From Sphingobacterium sp. B16(2022) (GTDB taxonomy: Bacteria > Bacteroidota > Bacteroidia > Sphingobacteriales > Sphingobacteriaceae), in NCBI RefSeq assembly GCF_012030425.1, contig NZ_JAAUVN010000005.1, positions 248,001 to 312,000 on the forward strand: a stretch of DNA of 64,000 nt. The letters are read 5' to 3'. The notes under the pieces were generated by a model that was given only the letters and a program-made list of their open reading frames with translations, was not told the DNA's origin and ran no database searches. The translations under genes and the position numbers were made by a program. This document shows, one piece after another, positions 8,515-17,350 of the stretch. Within the stretch, counting starts at the first letter, position 1, and each line of letters begins with the position of its first letter.

Positions 8515-8829
8515 TTAGTGTATGATAATATTATCAGCCAGCACGGTTGCCAGCTTGATCTTTGAATCGTCGTCGGGTTTGATATCTTCGATGGTGAGGA
8601 TATCACCTTCAGCGAGCAAACCGGTTGTGCGTCCGTAGATGTAAAGTTTGCGAAGAAATGCCTCTGAGTTTTTCATCTGCAGGAGTTCCGGAAAGGTATA
8701 AAATACACCTTCATCGGTTGTTTCCAGCATTTTTTGTTGCTTCAGACGATCGATATCCAGATATAGATCTGTTGTTTGTTTGATCGTGATGGCCTTTGAT
8801 GTTTTCTTCAGCTTTTTAAGTAGTCCCAT
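8515..8829 (-). CDS. Small phage protein of the connector/tail region (unrecognised)
   Basis: A 104-residue protein that starts MGLLKKLKKTSKAITIKQTTDLYL. It has a mixed alpha/beta composition and no membrane segment. It is the last gene of the run that starts with 12498-12788 and the portal, nine bases after its upstream neighbour, and is followed directly by a strong terminator. Position between portal and tape measure suggests a head-tail joining or tail-completion role. No family recognised. Confidence 0.65.
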   Translation of the reverse strand: MGLLKKLKKTSKAITIKQTTDLYLDIDRLKQQKMLETTDEGVFYTFPELLQMKNSEAFLRKLYIYGRTTGLLAEGDILTIEDIKPDDDSKIKLATVLADNIIIH

Positions 8830-8838
8830 GATGTAAAT

Positions 8839-9267
8839 TTAGCAAATGAATTTGATGGAATAGCCCAAATAGCCACCGAAAATATTATACTCAGGATCAA
8901 TCTGAATACTGGACACATAGATATTTGGAAATATCATGCAATAGGAGCCAGTTCGATTTGAGGTTAAGTACTTTTTTAAACGTAACATTGCATCCAGTGT
9001 CGCGCTGTACTGTTCAATTTCTTCCTCATCGGTACCACCTTCTTTTTGACGAACCACTATAAACATCAACATCTCGTTTTTTTCGAGTACAGAATCAGAG
9101 TCACCTTCCATATTGTAGGCAGGATATACACCAACGAGTCTTAAACCAGCTTTGTCCTTCAACTTATTTGAGCCCTGCTCATACGTGCTAGCAAGCACAT
9201 AGCCATCAATTTCTATGACGGGAACTATTTCCGTGCATAGATTTTTAAATTCTTTTACTGTTATCAT
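8839..9267 (-). CDS. Phage connector/tail protein of unknown family
   Basis: A 142-residue protein whose ATG overlaps the stop of the upstream gene (ATGA, 9267-9264), showing translational coupling. The sequence alternates beta-prone segments (VPVIEIDGYVLAS, RLVGVYPAYN, LMFIVVRQ) and ends with YLGYSIKFIC. The size and position would suit a neck or tail-terminator protein, but the family is not recognised. No signal peptide or enzyme motif is visible. Confidence 0.65.
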   Translation of the reverse strand: MITVKEFKNLCTEIVPVIEIDGYVLASTYEQGSNKLKDKAGLRLVGVYPAYNMEGDSDSVLEKNEMLMFIVVRQKEGGTDEEEIEQYSATLDAMLRLKKYLTSNRTGSYCMIFPNIYVSSIQIDPEYNIFGGYLGYSIKFIC

Positions 9268-10136
9268 TTCTTTTGACTTGCTTCTAATTGTCGCTGGTAT
9301 TCATCCTGTCTTTTCATCAAGAAAAAAAGGATATCATATAAAGGCGTTTCATTTACTCGAGGAGCAGGACCGAATACACCTGATTCGGCGATATCGATCA
9401 AGACACCTGTCCAACCGAGATCCAAGCCTTTACGTTTTTTATTGCCGTTCTGATCACCTTCAGGGAATATGCATGAAAAATTAACATCAAGCCCGTTGAT
9501 CGTTAGATCTTCACTTTTGATCGCGTTGATACAGTTGGTAAACCAAATCATAATACTTCGCATCTTCCAGCGCGGTATCTTTCTGAATAATTTTTCATCT
9601 GCAGTATAATCGGTCAATGGGACTCGTTTACCTTTATCCAATGTCCGGTAGATCATTGCAATAAATTCGATTAAACATTCATCAGCCACTATAGGTTCCG
9701 AATAATTATCGAAGTAAGCATTCATCAAATTCAATGATTCTTGAAATTCTCCGAAAGTCAGATCCGACAACAGATCTGCAGGTCCTGCAGCTTTTCCAAT
9801 AATTGGAAAATAATTGACAGTCGAATCAAAGGTTAAGTTGTAATGATCATCTTGAGCCTCAAAGATCCAGTCGCACAATTGCTGTGAAAGCTGATAAATG
9901 ACCGTATTTACTTTTTTGTTCAGTTTTAAAAGATGTCTGATTTGATAAGACAATCCAAATTTCAAACCTGTAAAATGTTGGAATATCTTAATCCGGAATA
10001 AAGCAATCGACATCGTTCCATCGACCACTTTAAAGGCATTTTCTAAGATGAAAAACACATCTGCAGGTTGACATTCACCCCAACAGGAAGGAATTTCTAT
10101 GCGTTTGTTTTTAGATTCAATCTCGATCGTATGCAT
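9264..10136 (-). CDS. Phage structural-region protein of unknown family
   Basis: A 290-residue soluble protein starting MHTIEIESKNKRIEIPSCWGECQPADVFF. Start and stop overlap both neighbours (TAATG at 10136, ATGA at 9264), so it is part of a tightly coupled unit with the genes on either side. The sequence is helical with many aromatic residues and has no enzyme motif I recognise. Proteins in this place in Bacteroidota phages are usually annotated hypothetical. A connector or assembly role is an inference from position. Confidence 0.65.
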   Translation of the reverse strand: MHTIEIESKNKRIEIPSCWGECQPADVFFILENAFKVVDGTMSIALFRIKIFQHFTGLKFGLSYQIRHLLKLNKKVNTVIYQLSQQLCDWIFEAQDDHYNLTFDSTVNYFPIIGKAAGPADLLSDLTFGEFQESLNLMNAYFDNYSEPIVADECLIEFIAMIYRTLDKGKRVPLTDYTADEKLFRKIPRWKMRSIMIWFTNCINAIKSEDLTINGLDVNFSCIFPEGDQNGNKKRKGLDLGWTGVLIDIAESGVFGPAPRVNETPLYDILFFLMKRQDEYQRQLEASQKK

Positions 10137-11083
10137 TATGTACCTATAAATTTATCTCGAACATCATGATTTGGCAGCAGTTGGTAATCCAATGCTTCAG
10201 GCTTAGTCTTATGCCGTTCACGTTTTATTTCGTCCAACATTTCAAAGGCATCCGCTTCCAGTTTTTGACTGAAGTATTTGATCTCATCTGTAAGTGCTGG
10301 ACGCGAAGCATTGACCGTCTGGCTCGATGATTTCAATGATTTCACGATTCCTTCAGGAAGTACTTTCGCATTTAAGCGACGAACAGCAAGGGCAATAGTC
10401 GCCAGAGCCTGAGCACGGCGTGCCAATTCCAACAATATTTTTTGATGATCGGTTAAGTCATCCGGTGTATTTTGGAAAGCCTCTAATAAAGTCGTGTAAT
10501 CATCTCCAAGTGCTTTTCTTAATTCCAATGTTTGGATTTCGCGCATTAATGGGATAGCCATATAATAGAATCGGGCACTGTTGTCGATTGGGTAATAGCC
10601 CCCGAATACCTTTGTCGAGTTAAGGAATAACGCCTTTGCATCTTTCTTTTCCTGACTATCGTTCCACTCTGGGAAATCCGATTTATCCAGGAAACGAATC
10701 AGTCGATCGATAGCCCGCTGCGCTTTATTCATATGCGCTTCATCATCCTTATCGAGCATCCATTCCCAGGGCACGGACTCATTTTCTTTGTCGACTTTAA
10801 TTTTACGTGTTGACTGATCATGCGAAACCAGATTCGTTTGATAAAATCGAAGCGTGGCCATGATCGCGATCGGACGTTTGATGAGCTTGAGCAATTCGAT
10901 TTCATCGGCAGTCGGATCTGACTTTAATTGAATTTCTTTAGCGAGGTCTATGATATCATCACCTACGATCTGCGCCAATTCTTCCGTTTCATCATCGATA
11001 TCTTCTTTTACACGATCAAAATCATTGCTCGCATACCAAGATCCGGTTAGGTAGCGAAGTTCTTCAGTATTTTGTATTAACAT
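10136..11083 (-). CDS. Phage protein downstream of portal, possibly DUF6712-like
   Basis: A 315-residue helical protein (MLIQNTEELRYLTGSW...) that begins three bases after the portal stop. It is mainly amphipathic helices rich in Asp, Glu, Arg and Lys, without membrane segments. The length, the start and the position next to the portal recall the DUF6712 proteins of Bacteroidota phages, but I recall this family from memory only and the assignment is uncertain. It is probably a capsid connector or neck component. Coupled to 9264-10136 by a TAATG overlap. Confidence 0.65.
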   Translation of the reverse strand: MLIQNTEELRYLTGSWYASNDFDRVKEDIDDETEELAQIVGDDIIDLAKEIQLKSDPTADEIELLKLIKRPIAIMATLRFYQTNLVSHDQSTRKIKVDKENESVPWEWMLDKDDEAHMNKAQRAIDRLIRFLDKSDFPEWNDSQEKKDAKALFLNSTKVFGGYYPIDNSARFYYMAIPLMREIQTLELRKALGDDYTTLLEAFQNTPDDLTDHQKILLELARRAQALATIALAVRRLNAKVLPEGIVKSLKSSSQTVNASRPALTDEIKYFSQKLEADAFEMLDEIKRERHKTKPEALDYQLLPNHDVRDKFIGT

Positions 11084-11086
11084 AGT

Positions 11087-12508
11087 CTAAACGTTATTAG
11101 TAACACGATTTTTAGGGGCCACCTCATCTTCTTTCATGATCACTTTACGCGAAAAGCCCATTTTAATGTGTGCTTTATCAGGCCAATTGATTGCAATAGC
11201 TTCATTTATGGCTTGAAAAATGATCTTTTCGGGTTTATTAACTTCAGTGAGAATGTGGAATTTCATGGAATACAATTGTTGCGATCCAGAGCTTAAACCC
11301 CCATTGGTTACTAAGTTGGCCAATGAAGGCGCCAAGCCCATACCTGAAGTGGCTGCTGAGTCGGCTTTTTCTGAAATTTTGATCTGAGCTTCGATGAAAT
11401 CTTTGATGGATTGATCGATTGCTTCAATTTTCCATGAACATAAATTTCCGTCCTGATCATAGAAGTCTACCGTCTGGATGAACTTACCTGTATTCTGTTT
11501 TCCCGAAAGTGTTTCGGCGATACGCTGGAACAATTCCGTTTTAACATCCTCTAATCGTTTTAGGATCTGCGCATCGGTTTCATCTTCATATTTCTTTTCA
11601 AGTTGCTCGCGTTTATTATCCCAATAAATCTGTGGGCTATGAATATGGAACGCTGCAGTAATACCATTTTCAGTTAGGTATCGGAATATATCGGGAATAT
11701 CCGAAGCCGTTTCCAACCATGGCAATGTTCCGTAATAACTCGGAATTGAATAAAATGTCCGGGCAAAAGAATATAAATTATGATAGGTCATTGATACGGC
11801 ATGCTTGAACGGATCCTGTTTTTTCCAAACTGGGTAAGAAGCTATTCCCGACCTGAAACAATTATTTTCAAAATCTCCGACGTAGATCGTATCAACATTT
11901 TCTAAACGCTTTTCTGGAGTCTTTGGCCAACCAAGGCGAGCCCAGGAACTTTGGACAGCTTCCAATTTCAGAATCTTGTTTTCCGTATTAATGCCCATTG
12001 ATCCCAAATCATTGAGCTGATCTGCCGAAAGTTTTTTTGTTCGGTTACGGTAAAATCGCGTGTAAAACCCTTCCATATACATAAATTCGGTCACGATGAT
12101 ATCGATGTATCTGTCAAATGACCAGGATTCCAACCAGGCGTTGATTTCTGCATCAGGTGTTGGCTTTCGGATAATGTTATTCTCCAGATCAACAATTTCG
12201 GTATACAGATAAGGACCGTCCCCATACTGCAGACCAATTTTTCTTTTTAAAATACCTGGGCCAATGTTACTTCTGTCCATCACCCTTCTGATCACTTGTG
12301 GCATATCGTTATTGTGACCATGAGGAACAATTTCTTTTCCCATCACAATAGCAGGATCTGATTCCCAGCTATTGGTAAATGTTAAGCGAGATGATAAAGA
12401 ATCGTCATTTTTATAATTACTGGATATCGTATATACACTGCCATCCATGAGGTGAATGGCCTTGGTATCTTTAGTAATTTCTCTTATTTCGGGTTTATTA
12501 TTGTCCAT
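11087..12508 (-). CDS. Phage portal protein
   Basis: The 473-residue product has the features of a portal protein, the dodecameric ring through which DNA enters the head: N-terminal wing region, a mid-protein segment with many aromatic residues (WARLGWPKTPEKR, YDIIVTEFMYMEGF), and a long helical stem region around 330-400 (EKKYEDETDAQILKRLEDVK, IKDFIEAQIKISEKADSAATSG). The C-terminus is a short tail. It overlaps the end of 12498-12788 by 11 bases and is followed by the connector genes. Context (terminase upstream, connectors downstream) supports the call. The sequence itself is diverged. Confidence 0.75.
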   Translation of the reverse strand: MDNNKPEIREITKDTKAIHLMDGSVYTISSNYKNDDSLSSRLTFTNSWESDPAIVMGKEIVPHGHNNDMPQVIRRVMDRSNIGPGILKRKIGLQYGDGPYLYTEIVDLENNIIRKPTPDAEINAWLESWSFDRYIDIIVTEFMYMEGFYTRFYRNRTKKLSADQLNDLGSMGINTENKILKLEAVQSSWARLGWPKTPEKRLENVDTIYVGDFENNCFRSGIASYPVWKKQDPFKHAVSMTYHNLYSFARTFYSIPSYYGTLPWLETASDIPDIFRYLTENGITAAFHIHSPQIYWDNKREQLEKKYEDETDAQILKRLEDVKTELFQRIAETLSGKQNTGKFIQTVDFYDQDGNLCSWKIEAIDQSIKDFIEAQIKISEKADSAATSGMGLAPSLANLVTNGGLSSGSQQLYSMKFHILTEVNKPEKIIFQAINEAIAINWPDKAHIKMGFSRKVIMKEDEVAPKNRVTNNV

Positions 12509-12788
12509 TTTCAGCAGTTGTGAAGGTTAGTGATTGTCCATTAAATGAATCTAAACAGCAATGCCAGAACCGGCGAGGCTCAAGGGTGTCGAGATTGATA
12601 TATTCTTCCTGCAGTTCTGCATATTGATTATCATCTACACGCCCTCGTTTCCGTAACCGGGCATTATGTACTTCAATAATTCCTGAAGTCTCACCCCTAG
12701 AAATTGAAAAGGAGTAAAACGAAAATGAAAATGTCCGTCCCAGTTTAGAAAGTCGACGCATTTCGGCTATAGCCTCATAAATTGACAT
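12498..12788 (-). CDS. Small phage protein preceding the portal
   Basis: A 96-residue protein (MSIYEAIAEMRRLSKLGRTFSFSFYSFS...), first gene of the transcript that carries the portal and connector genes and overlapping the portal start by 11 bases. It has a short N-terminal helix followed by a beta-rich, Ser/Phe-rich region and no enzyme motif. Function unknown. It begins behind late promoter D, whose -7 element overlaps the terminator of the upstream moron. Confidence 0.7.
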   Translation of the reverse strand: MSIYEAIAEMRRLSKLGRTFSFSFYSFSISRGETSGIIEVHNARLRKRGRVDDNQYAELQEEYINLDTLEPRRFWHCCLDSFNGQSLTFTTAENGQ

Positions 12789-12792
12789 AAAA

Positions 12793-12822
12793 AAGCATCT
12801 TTGATTTGATTCAAAGATGCTT
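12793..12822 (-). terminator. Intrinsic terminator after moron 12862-13836, nested in late promoter D
   Basis: A perfect 12-bp stem AAGCATCTTTGA/TCAAAGATGCTT with a six-base loop is followed on the minus strand by TTTTTTA. It overlaps the -7 element at 12812-12819. The predicted start of promoter D (about 12805) lies in the loop, so only transcripts arriving from upstream can form the full hairpin. Confidence 0.88.
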
Positions 12823-12846
12823 CTATCTTAAGAGTAGGTAAAGGAC
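12812..12846 (-). promoter_or_regulatory. Late phage promoter D (GTCCTTT-N20-CATCTTTG)
   Basis: GTCCTTT (12846-12840) and CATCTTTG (12819-12812; one mismatch from TAnnTTTG) are separated by exactly 20 bases. The predicted start near 12805 leaves a leader of about 17 bases for 12498-12788 and the portal operon. Confidence 0.7.
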
Positions 12847-12861
12847 AGGAATATGTACTAT

Positions 12862-13836
12862 CTAATCTTGTGTTGTTAATTGTGATTTTGCTTCTGTTCT
12901 CTTTAATTCTAAATCCGTTATTGAATTTTCAATATTTAGCAATGCTTCATCTATAGATTTTACAAAATTCTCTCTTTCGGTATATAAATTTATGGTACTA
13001 CCATCATCTGTTTTTATATTAGCCGGATCTAATTTATTGTCTACAAGTGATTTTATCCCGTTATCAATTTCAACCAATGTTTGTTCCTTTTGAGATTTTA
13101 ATTTTGTTAATTCAATTTTTAAGTTTGATTCTATACAATTGAACATGTCATCCGTAGCGATTAGAATTTTTTCCTTTTGAATAGAATCTAAGCTTTGAGC
13201 AGTAGCAGCAAGATCTTCAGCTTGGTTTTTATATTCCTCAAATTTTTCTTGATTTGGAATTGAACCCTCATTAGGTATTGGACTTACCAAAGTAAATTCA
13301 GGAATATGCATAGAGAATCCTAAAGTCTTTTTCTTAAATTCTGGAATCTTTGTAATAATTGAGGTAGTGTTCATTTTAAATTCGGGTAAATCAAAATACT
13401 TTTTTTGATTATATACGACAACCTGTGGGATTTTTGTTTTGAAAAATCCAATTTTTTTGGTTTTCCATCTTATAGTTGTTCCAGGAATGGATATTGTTTT
13501 TCTTTTCATTGTTGTTGAAGGAATATCAAATTTCATTTCCTTATTTTTCATTGTAACATCAACTAAGTCAAATGAAAGATCTTTTTTATTAAATTTCACG
13601 GTAAATCGGACTTTGTGCCCAGGTAACTCTGGTTCATGATTCTCTTTTTCAATATTCGCTGTTAGTAAGTTCCCCTCTACCTCTAACTTTTTTACTTCAG
13701 TTTCAAACTCTTTTTGCAACAGATCTAAAGATTTGCTTTGAGTTTCGCACTGTGCATATAGTTTTTGAGAAACAAATATGCTAACTGCTAGAATACCACA
13801 TATTAAATGTGTGCTAATTTTAATAATTCTTTTCAT
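12862..13836 (-). CDS. Exported cargo protein (moron) with repeated IP-x-T/F beta motifs
   Basis: The 324-residue product begins with a signal peptide (MKRIIKISTHLICGILAVSIFVS, cleavage likely after LYAQ). The middle (about 90-175) has repeated short beta units with IPSTT, ISIPGTT, KIPQVV, KIPEF and HIPEF motifs. The C-terminal third is helical and rich in Lys, Asp and Ile. It lies between the large terminase and the portal unit, is much more AT-rich than both, and is followed by a strong terminator, so it is very probably an independently expressed moron. A surface or periplasmic role in the lysogen is likely. No family is recognised. Confidence 0.75.
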   Translation of the reverse strand: MKRIIKISTHLICGILAVSIFVSQKLYAQCETQSKSLDLLQKEFETEVKKLEVEGNLLTANIEKENHEPELPGHKVRFTVKFNKKDLSFDLVDVTMKNKEMKFDIPSTTMKRKTISIPGTTIRWKTKKIGFFKTKIPQVVVYNQKKYFDLPEFKMNTTSIITKIPEFKKKTLGFSMHIPEFTLVSPIPNEGSIPNQEKFEEYKNQAEDLAATAQSLDSIQKEKILIATDDMFNCIESNLKIELTKLKSQKEQTLVEIDNGIKSLVDNKLDPANIKTDDGSTINLYTERENFVKSIDEALLNIENSITDLELKRTEAKSQLTTQD

Positions 13837-13919
13837 AATTATATCGGTTAAAGTAATTGAAATATTTATTTAAATTAATAAAATAAATATTTATAAAAAA
13901 ATACTCTTTTTGAGATATT

Positions 13920-15680
13920 TTAAAGTAAGCTAGTATCCTCGATTCTAGTCGATCGGGACTTAACCAAGTTCCTCCATTCACGTCGCATCAGCATATATTT
14001 AAAACTATCTGAAGGGTTTGTCGATTCGAGAGGAAGTCGATGAATGGGTAGCGATTCCGAGGTCTTATTTTTCGTGATCATCTTACCACCTGACTTCGTC
14101 GGTTTAATTTTCGTTCGCGCGAGTTCCAGTGAAGCTTTAAGTTCTTTACACTGATACATATCAATCAACACTTTAGGTAATCGACGTTCGTTACCAGCAA
14201 ATAAAGTTTGCATAAATACATACTCTTCTTTCTGATAGATTGTGCCTTGGTTTTTGGACATCAATACCACTTTCCAGCCGGAGCGTTTTTTATTACCCTG
14301 ATCATCTGTATTGTATTCAATTGCATTTTTAAATTGCGTGGCTTGATCGACACCTGCTGCAGCTTGATTATTTCCAGCACGATCGTAATAACAATGAATT
14401 GTTTTTTCTTCTTGAGGGGCAAAGTATCCCTTAAACTCATTTGCCAAATGGGTGATGTGCTTCGGTGACAGCGTGTAAATAAATTTCAATACCCGATATT
14501 CATTGTTAGGCTTTGGTTGTCCGATACACATCGACATCATGTTACCGAAATCCAACCCTATTTCAATGATTTTCTTTTTATTCAGGTATAGTAATTCCCG
14601 GCAGTCCGCAGTATCCTTTATACCAAAGCGATCGTGCCAACGTGGATCAAGTCCATCTTTATAAAAATTGACTTCCGTGATATTCGGATAAAAGCGATCT
14701 CCCGAATCTAGACTCGGTTTAAGTGACAATATCGCGGTGTCAACGTCACCCAGATCAGACTCAACGGCATCTGTAAACCACTCATTCGACAATATATCAA
14801 TATTGACCAGGGAAGATGCAATGAAAAATAAAGTATGTCCGTCTTTCAGTGATCGTGCAACTCGCCAACGTTCTTTCCAACGCTCTTCAGTGCGCAACTT
14901 TTTAGCTGTTTCTTCCAGATCATTTCTTTGCTGATAATAGACTCTTTCTTGAATTGCCTCATTCAATACAAAAGCAGTCTTTAAAATGCGCAGGATACCT
15001 GATTTTCGCATTTTATTAACTTGTTTCAGAATCCAGTCATGTTCACCAATATTCGCAGGGTTGGGCATATCCGTTGTGAAGGTATGACCTCGATAAAAAA
15101 CAGATTTACCATACTTCACCATGTAGCCACGAACAGACTTCAGTAAGTTGGCAATCTTATGTTCCGGAAAGTATTTAACCTCATCACCAAAAGCATGTAC
15201 ATATGATCTACCGGCTAATGAAGCAGGACGATCCAATGAACCAAAGGTGACATTCAACCCGGTATACCAGATCATTGTATGCTTGTACGAAACGATCTTG
15301 TTATATGGCTTCCAAAAATGTTCCTTAAGTGCTGCAGGTAGATCCTCTTTTTCAGCTTCAGAAAACACAGGTGGAGCTTTTCCTATTACATAATGTATTC
15401 CTTCTTTATACCCTTTTCTTTCTAAGCCTTCCAGAACGGAGGGTAATACGTTTTTCTGTAAATTGGAATAGGTATCCGACACCCAAACCACAGGAGCCCC
15501 AGGCATATCCTCCGCAATTGCTATTAATCGTTCAACGAGGATATCCGTTGTTTTTGCAGATCCACGACCAAGTACCAGGTATAAATATTTTGGCAGAACC
15601 ATCAGAGCCATCTGCGCCAACCAGTTCATAAATGCTACTGCAGTATCGACTGTCTTTTTAATTTTCGGTCTCCAAGCCAT
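13920..15680 (-). CDS. terL: Phage terminase large subunit
   Basis: The 586-residue DNA-packaging motor ATPase/nuclease docks on the portal and translocates DNA. The Walker A motif is LGRGSAKTT (about residues 37-45). A Walker-B-like acidic pair lies in VHAFGDEVKYF (about 160-170), and the nuclease domain starts with IIEIGLDFGNMM (Asp near 375), with later acidic residues such as CYYDRAGNN. The length is typical for large terminases. Start ATG 15680 follows the stop of the small subunit by two bases. It is transcribed from promoter E together with the small subunit. The next gene downstream is a moron, not the portal, which is unusual. Confidence 0.93.
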   Translation of the reverse strand: MAWRPKIKKTVDTAVAFMNWLAQMALMVLPKYLYLVLGRGSAKTTDILVERLIAIAEDMPGAPVVWVSDTYSNLQKNVLPSVLEGLERKGYKEGIHYVIGKAPPVFSEAEKEDLPAALKEHFWKPYNKIVSYKHTMIWYTGLNVTFGSLDRPASLAGRSYVHAFGDEVKYFPEHKIANLLKSVRGYMVKYGKSVFYRGHTFTTDMPNPANIGEHDWILKQVNKMRKSGILRILKTAFVLNEAIQERVYYQQRNDLEETAKKLRTEERWKERWRVARSLKDGHTLFFIASSLVNIDILSNEWFTDAVESDLGDVDTAILSLKPSLDSGDRFYPNITEVNFYKDGLDPRWHDRFGIKDTADCRELLYLNKKKIIEIGLDFGNMMSMCIGQPKPNNEYRVLKFIYTLSPKHITHLANEFKGYFAPQEEKTIHCYYDRAGNNQAAAGVDQATQFKNAIEYNTDDQGNKKRSGWKVVLMSKNQGTIYQKEEYVFMQTLFAGNERRLPKVLIDMYQCKELKASLELARTKIKPTKSGGKMITKNKTSESLPIHRLPLESTNPSDSFKYMLMRREWRNLVKSRSTRIEDTSLL

Positions 15681-15682
15681 GT

Positions 15683-16630
15683 TTATTTTTTATATTCTTC
15701 TTCGATGACATCAAACTTTGATGATAAGTTGATCGGTTCGATCATTGCGTCTTGACGTAGACTTGATTTCACAGATTCAGGTTGATCTAGGGAATCAATC
15801 TCTGCAGCTAGTTCATTACGATTAATATTTGGTAAGCCGACTAATTCTGTATTTAAGCTAAACACCCTTACAGACGGCATGTAAAGTTCTTTAGGCAACT
15901 TATTTACGTCAGGTTTGTCTAGTTCCAGCAATACAGAAGCTTGTTTGGTCAAGTTTCCAAAAACCTCCCAATCTTTAGATGTCTCCGCATTTGACATGAC
16001 TACATTGGCGGCCATTTCCAAACGATCGGCAAATTTATGGCGCAAAGCTTTTTTGTTTATATTTCGATCAGCATAAAAAAGATTAACCGCTTCATCGTAC
16101 ATTTCGGATGCGCGCTGGTGTTTTAGTTTGAAATGCTTTACAAAGAAATCGACAGTTGCACGACGACCGTAAATCGAATCCATATCTCGGATGAAAATCA
16201 AAGAATCGATGTACAGCTGTTCTTCGACGGAAATATCTTTGATCGATTTTCCATCCTGTATATAATCGTTCAGGCGTTCTAAAATGCGCTGGTGTTCGAA
16301 GGTCCCGAAAATATCCATCTTCGATATTTTGAAAGCTCGGGATCGTTTGATCTCGTGAATCTGCTTTTGTGCCGGAACATCGCCATTAGCGGCAACGTTA
16401 TAGAGTGCTAATCGTTCGTCGACATCCTGCTTGAGCTTTCCAGCCTCGAGGCGTTCTGCGAGCATCGAATTTTTATCTGCAGCAATTTGTTTGAAGATGA
16501 TTTTATCGATACCAAAATAGGTCGCAATCTTTTCATTGGAGTAACCAAGAGCCGATAAGGTTTCTAGTTTATCCCAATCTTCGTCATCGAAAGGTAGAGT
16601 AGGGTGCTTTATGGGTTTGTTGTTGGCCAT
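15683..16630 (-). CDS. Probable phage terminase small subunit
   Basis: A 315-residue protein located directly upstream of the large subunit. The N-terminal 60 residues (DDEDWDKLETLSALGYSNEKIATYFGID) form a helix-turn-helix like that of small terminases, which recognise the packaging site. The rest is helical (KKALRHKFADRLEMAANVVMSNAETSKDWEVFGNLTKQ) and suited to oligomerisation. At 315 residues it is longer than most small terminases (150-200). It starts at ATG 16630, practically at the predicted transcript start of promoter E, so translation may be leaderless. The call rests on context and the HTH. Confidence 0.75.
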   Translation of the reverse strand: MANNKPIKHPTLPFDDEDWDKLETLSALGYSNEKIATYFGIDKIIFKQIAADKNSMLAERLEAGKLKQDVDERLALYNVAANGDVPAQKQIHEIKRSRAFKISKMDIFGTFEHQRILERLNDYIQDGKSIKDISVEEQLYIDSLIFIRDMDSIYGRRATVDFFVKHFKLKHQRASEMYDEAVNLFYADRNINKKALRHKFADRLEMAANVVMSNAETSKDWEVFGNLTKQASVLLELDKPDVNKLPKELYMPSVRVFSLNTELVGLPNINRNELAAEIDSLDQPESVKSSLRQDAMIEPINLSSKFDVIEEEYKK

Positions 16631-16635
16631 AAAAC

Positions 16636-16670
16636 AAAAATGCCGCTAAGTTAGCGGCATGGAAAGGACG
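16636..16670 (-). promoter_or_regulatory. Late phage promoter E (GTCCTTT-N20-CATTTTTG)
   Basis: GTCCTTT (16670-16664), 20 bases, then CATTTTTG (16643-16636; one mismatch from TAnnTTTG). Most of the spacer is the terminator hairpin 16641-16661, and the T-tract of that terminator is part of the -7 element. The predicted start (16632-16629) is at the ATG of the terminase unit. Confidence 0.7.
16641..16661 (-). terminator. Intrinsic terminator after gene 16682-17320, nested in late promoter E
   Basis: A perfect 10-bp inverted repeat (ATGCCGCTAA/TTAGCGGCAT) around one central base is followed on the minus strand by TTTTTGTTTT. It lies 20 bases after the stop codon at 16682 and inside the promoter of the terminase genes. 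Confidence 0.85.
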
Positions 16671-16681
16671 GTTAGTTATTC

Positions 16682-17320
16682 TTATAGTAGACCTTTAACA
16701 TGGTCTGCAATGTCGGATATTTGTTCCGGCGCATAACTAAGCATCGCAAAAAATGAGCCTTTGAAGGCCATATCCATAACTTTACCAGCCAGTTGCTGCT
16801 CAACGAATTCTTTACCAAATATCTTTCCTTTTTCGGCTTGAGCTTTCAATTGTTCTCTTATTTGATCAACGGAATCATAAATGATTTCATTCGCGATATC
16901 AGATTTTTGTTGGAAGGAAAAAAGAGATTCTGCTATTTTATCAATTTTAGATAATAGGTCTTCAAACTCTTCTTTAGTATATACTTCTTTTTTTAGGTTG
17001 GCGCCAATATTATGTAACCGAAGCTTTAATCGATCTGTTAGTTCCACTATTCCTTCATCAATGAAATATTTATCAATATCTACATACTCTTCAGAGTTAT
17101 TAATTTTTAACTTTAAATTATCAAGATATTCAATAGTTTTAAGTGCAATATACTCTAAATGAGACTCATCTTTGAAGTCTTGTAAAAAAGTATTTAGTGC
17201 TTTATCAACCGGCTCCTTTCTCGTAGCAGGTCCTATCAAAGAATGAATCAAACGACTTTCTTCAAATTTATCATTAAAAAAAATCTTACATTGCCTGTCT
17301 AAAATATCATTAAATGCCAT
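16682..17320 (-). CDS. AT-rich cargo gene (moron) of unknown function
   Basis: A 212-residue soluble, mostly helical protein starting MAFNDILDRQCKIFF. An upstream in-frame TTG (17338) is less likely than the ATG at 17320. It is rich in Lys, Glu, Ile and Leu, with a C-terminal stretch (FKGSFFAMLSYAPEQISDIADHVKGLL) that is mildly amphipathic. It lies between the 239-residue gene and the small terminase, is more AT-rich than both and ends at a strong terminator, like the two other inserted genes of the late cluster. No domain is recognised. A host-interaction role is only an inference from the moron layout. Confidence 0.7.
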   Translation of the reverse strand: MAFNDILDRQCKIFFNDKFEESRLIHSLIGPATRKEPVDKALNTFLQDFKDESHLEYIALKTIEYLDNLKLKINNSEEYVDIDKYFIDEGIVELTDRLKLRLHNIGANLKKEVYTKEEFEDLLSKIDKIAESLFSFQQKSDIANEIIYDSVDQIREQLKAQAEKGKIFGKEFVEQQLAGKVMDMAFKGSFFAMLSYAPEQISDIADHVKGLL

Positions 17321-17350
17321 ATGAATTAGTTTTTTCAATGATACAAAATT

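Noticed and set aside
12862..13836. The exported protein as a virion or tail-fibre protein
   Set aside because: Signal peptide, AT-rich sequence and own terminator speak against a structural role.
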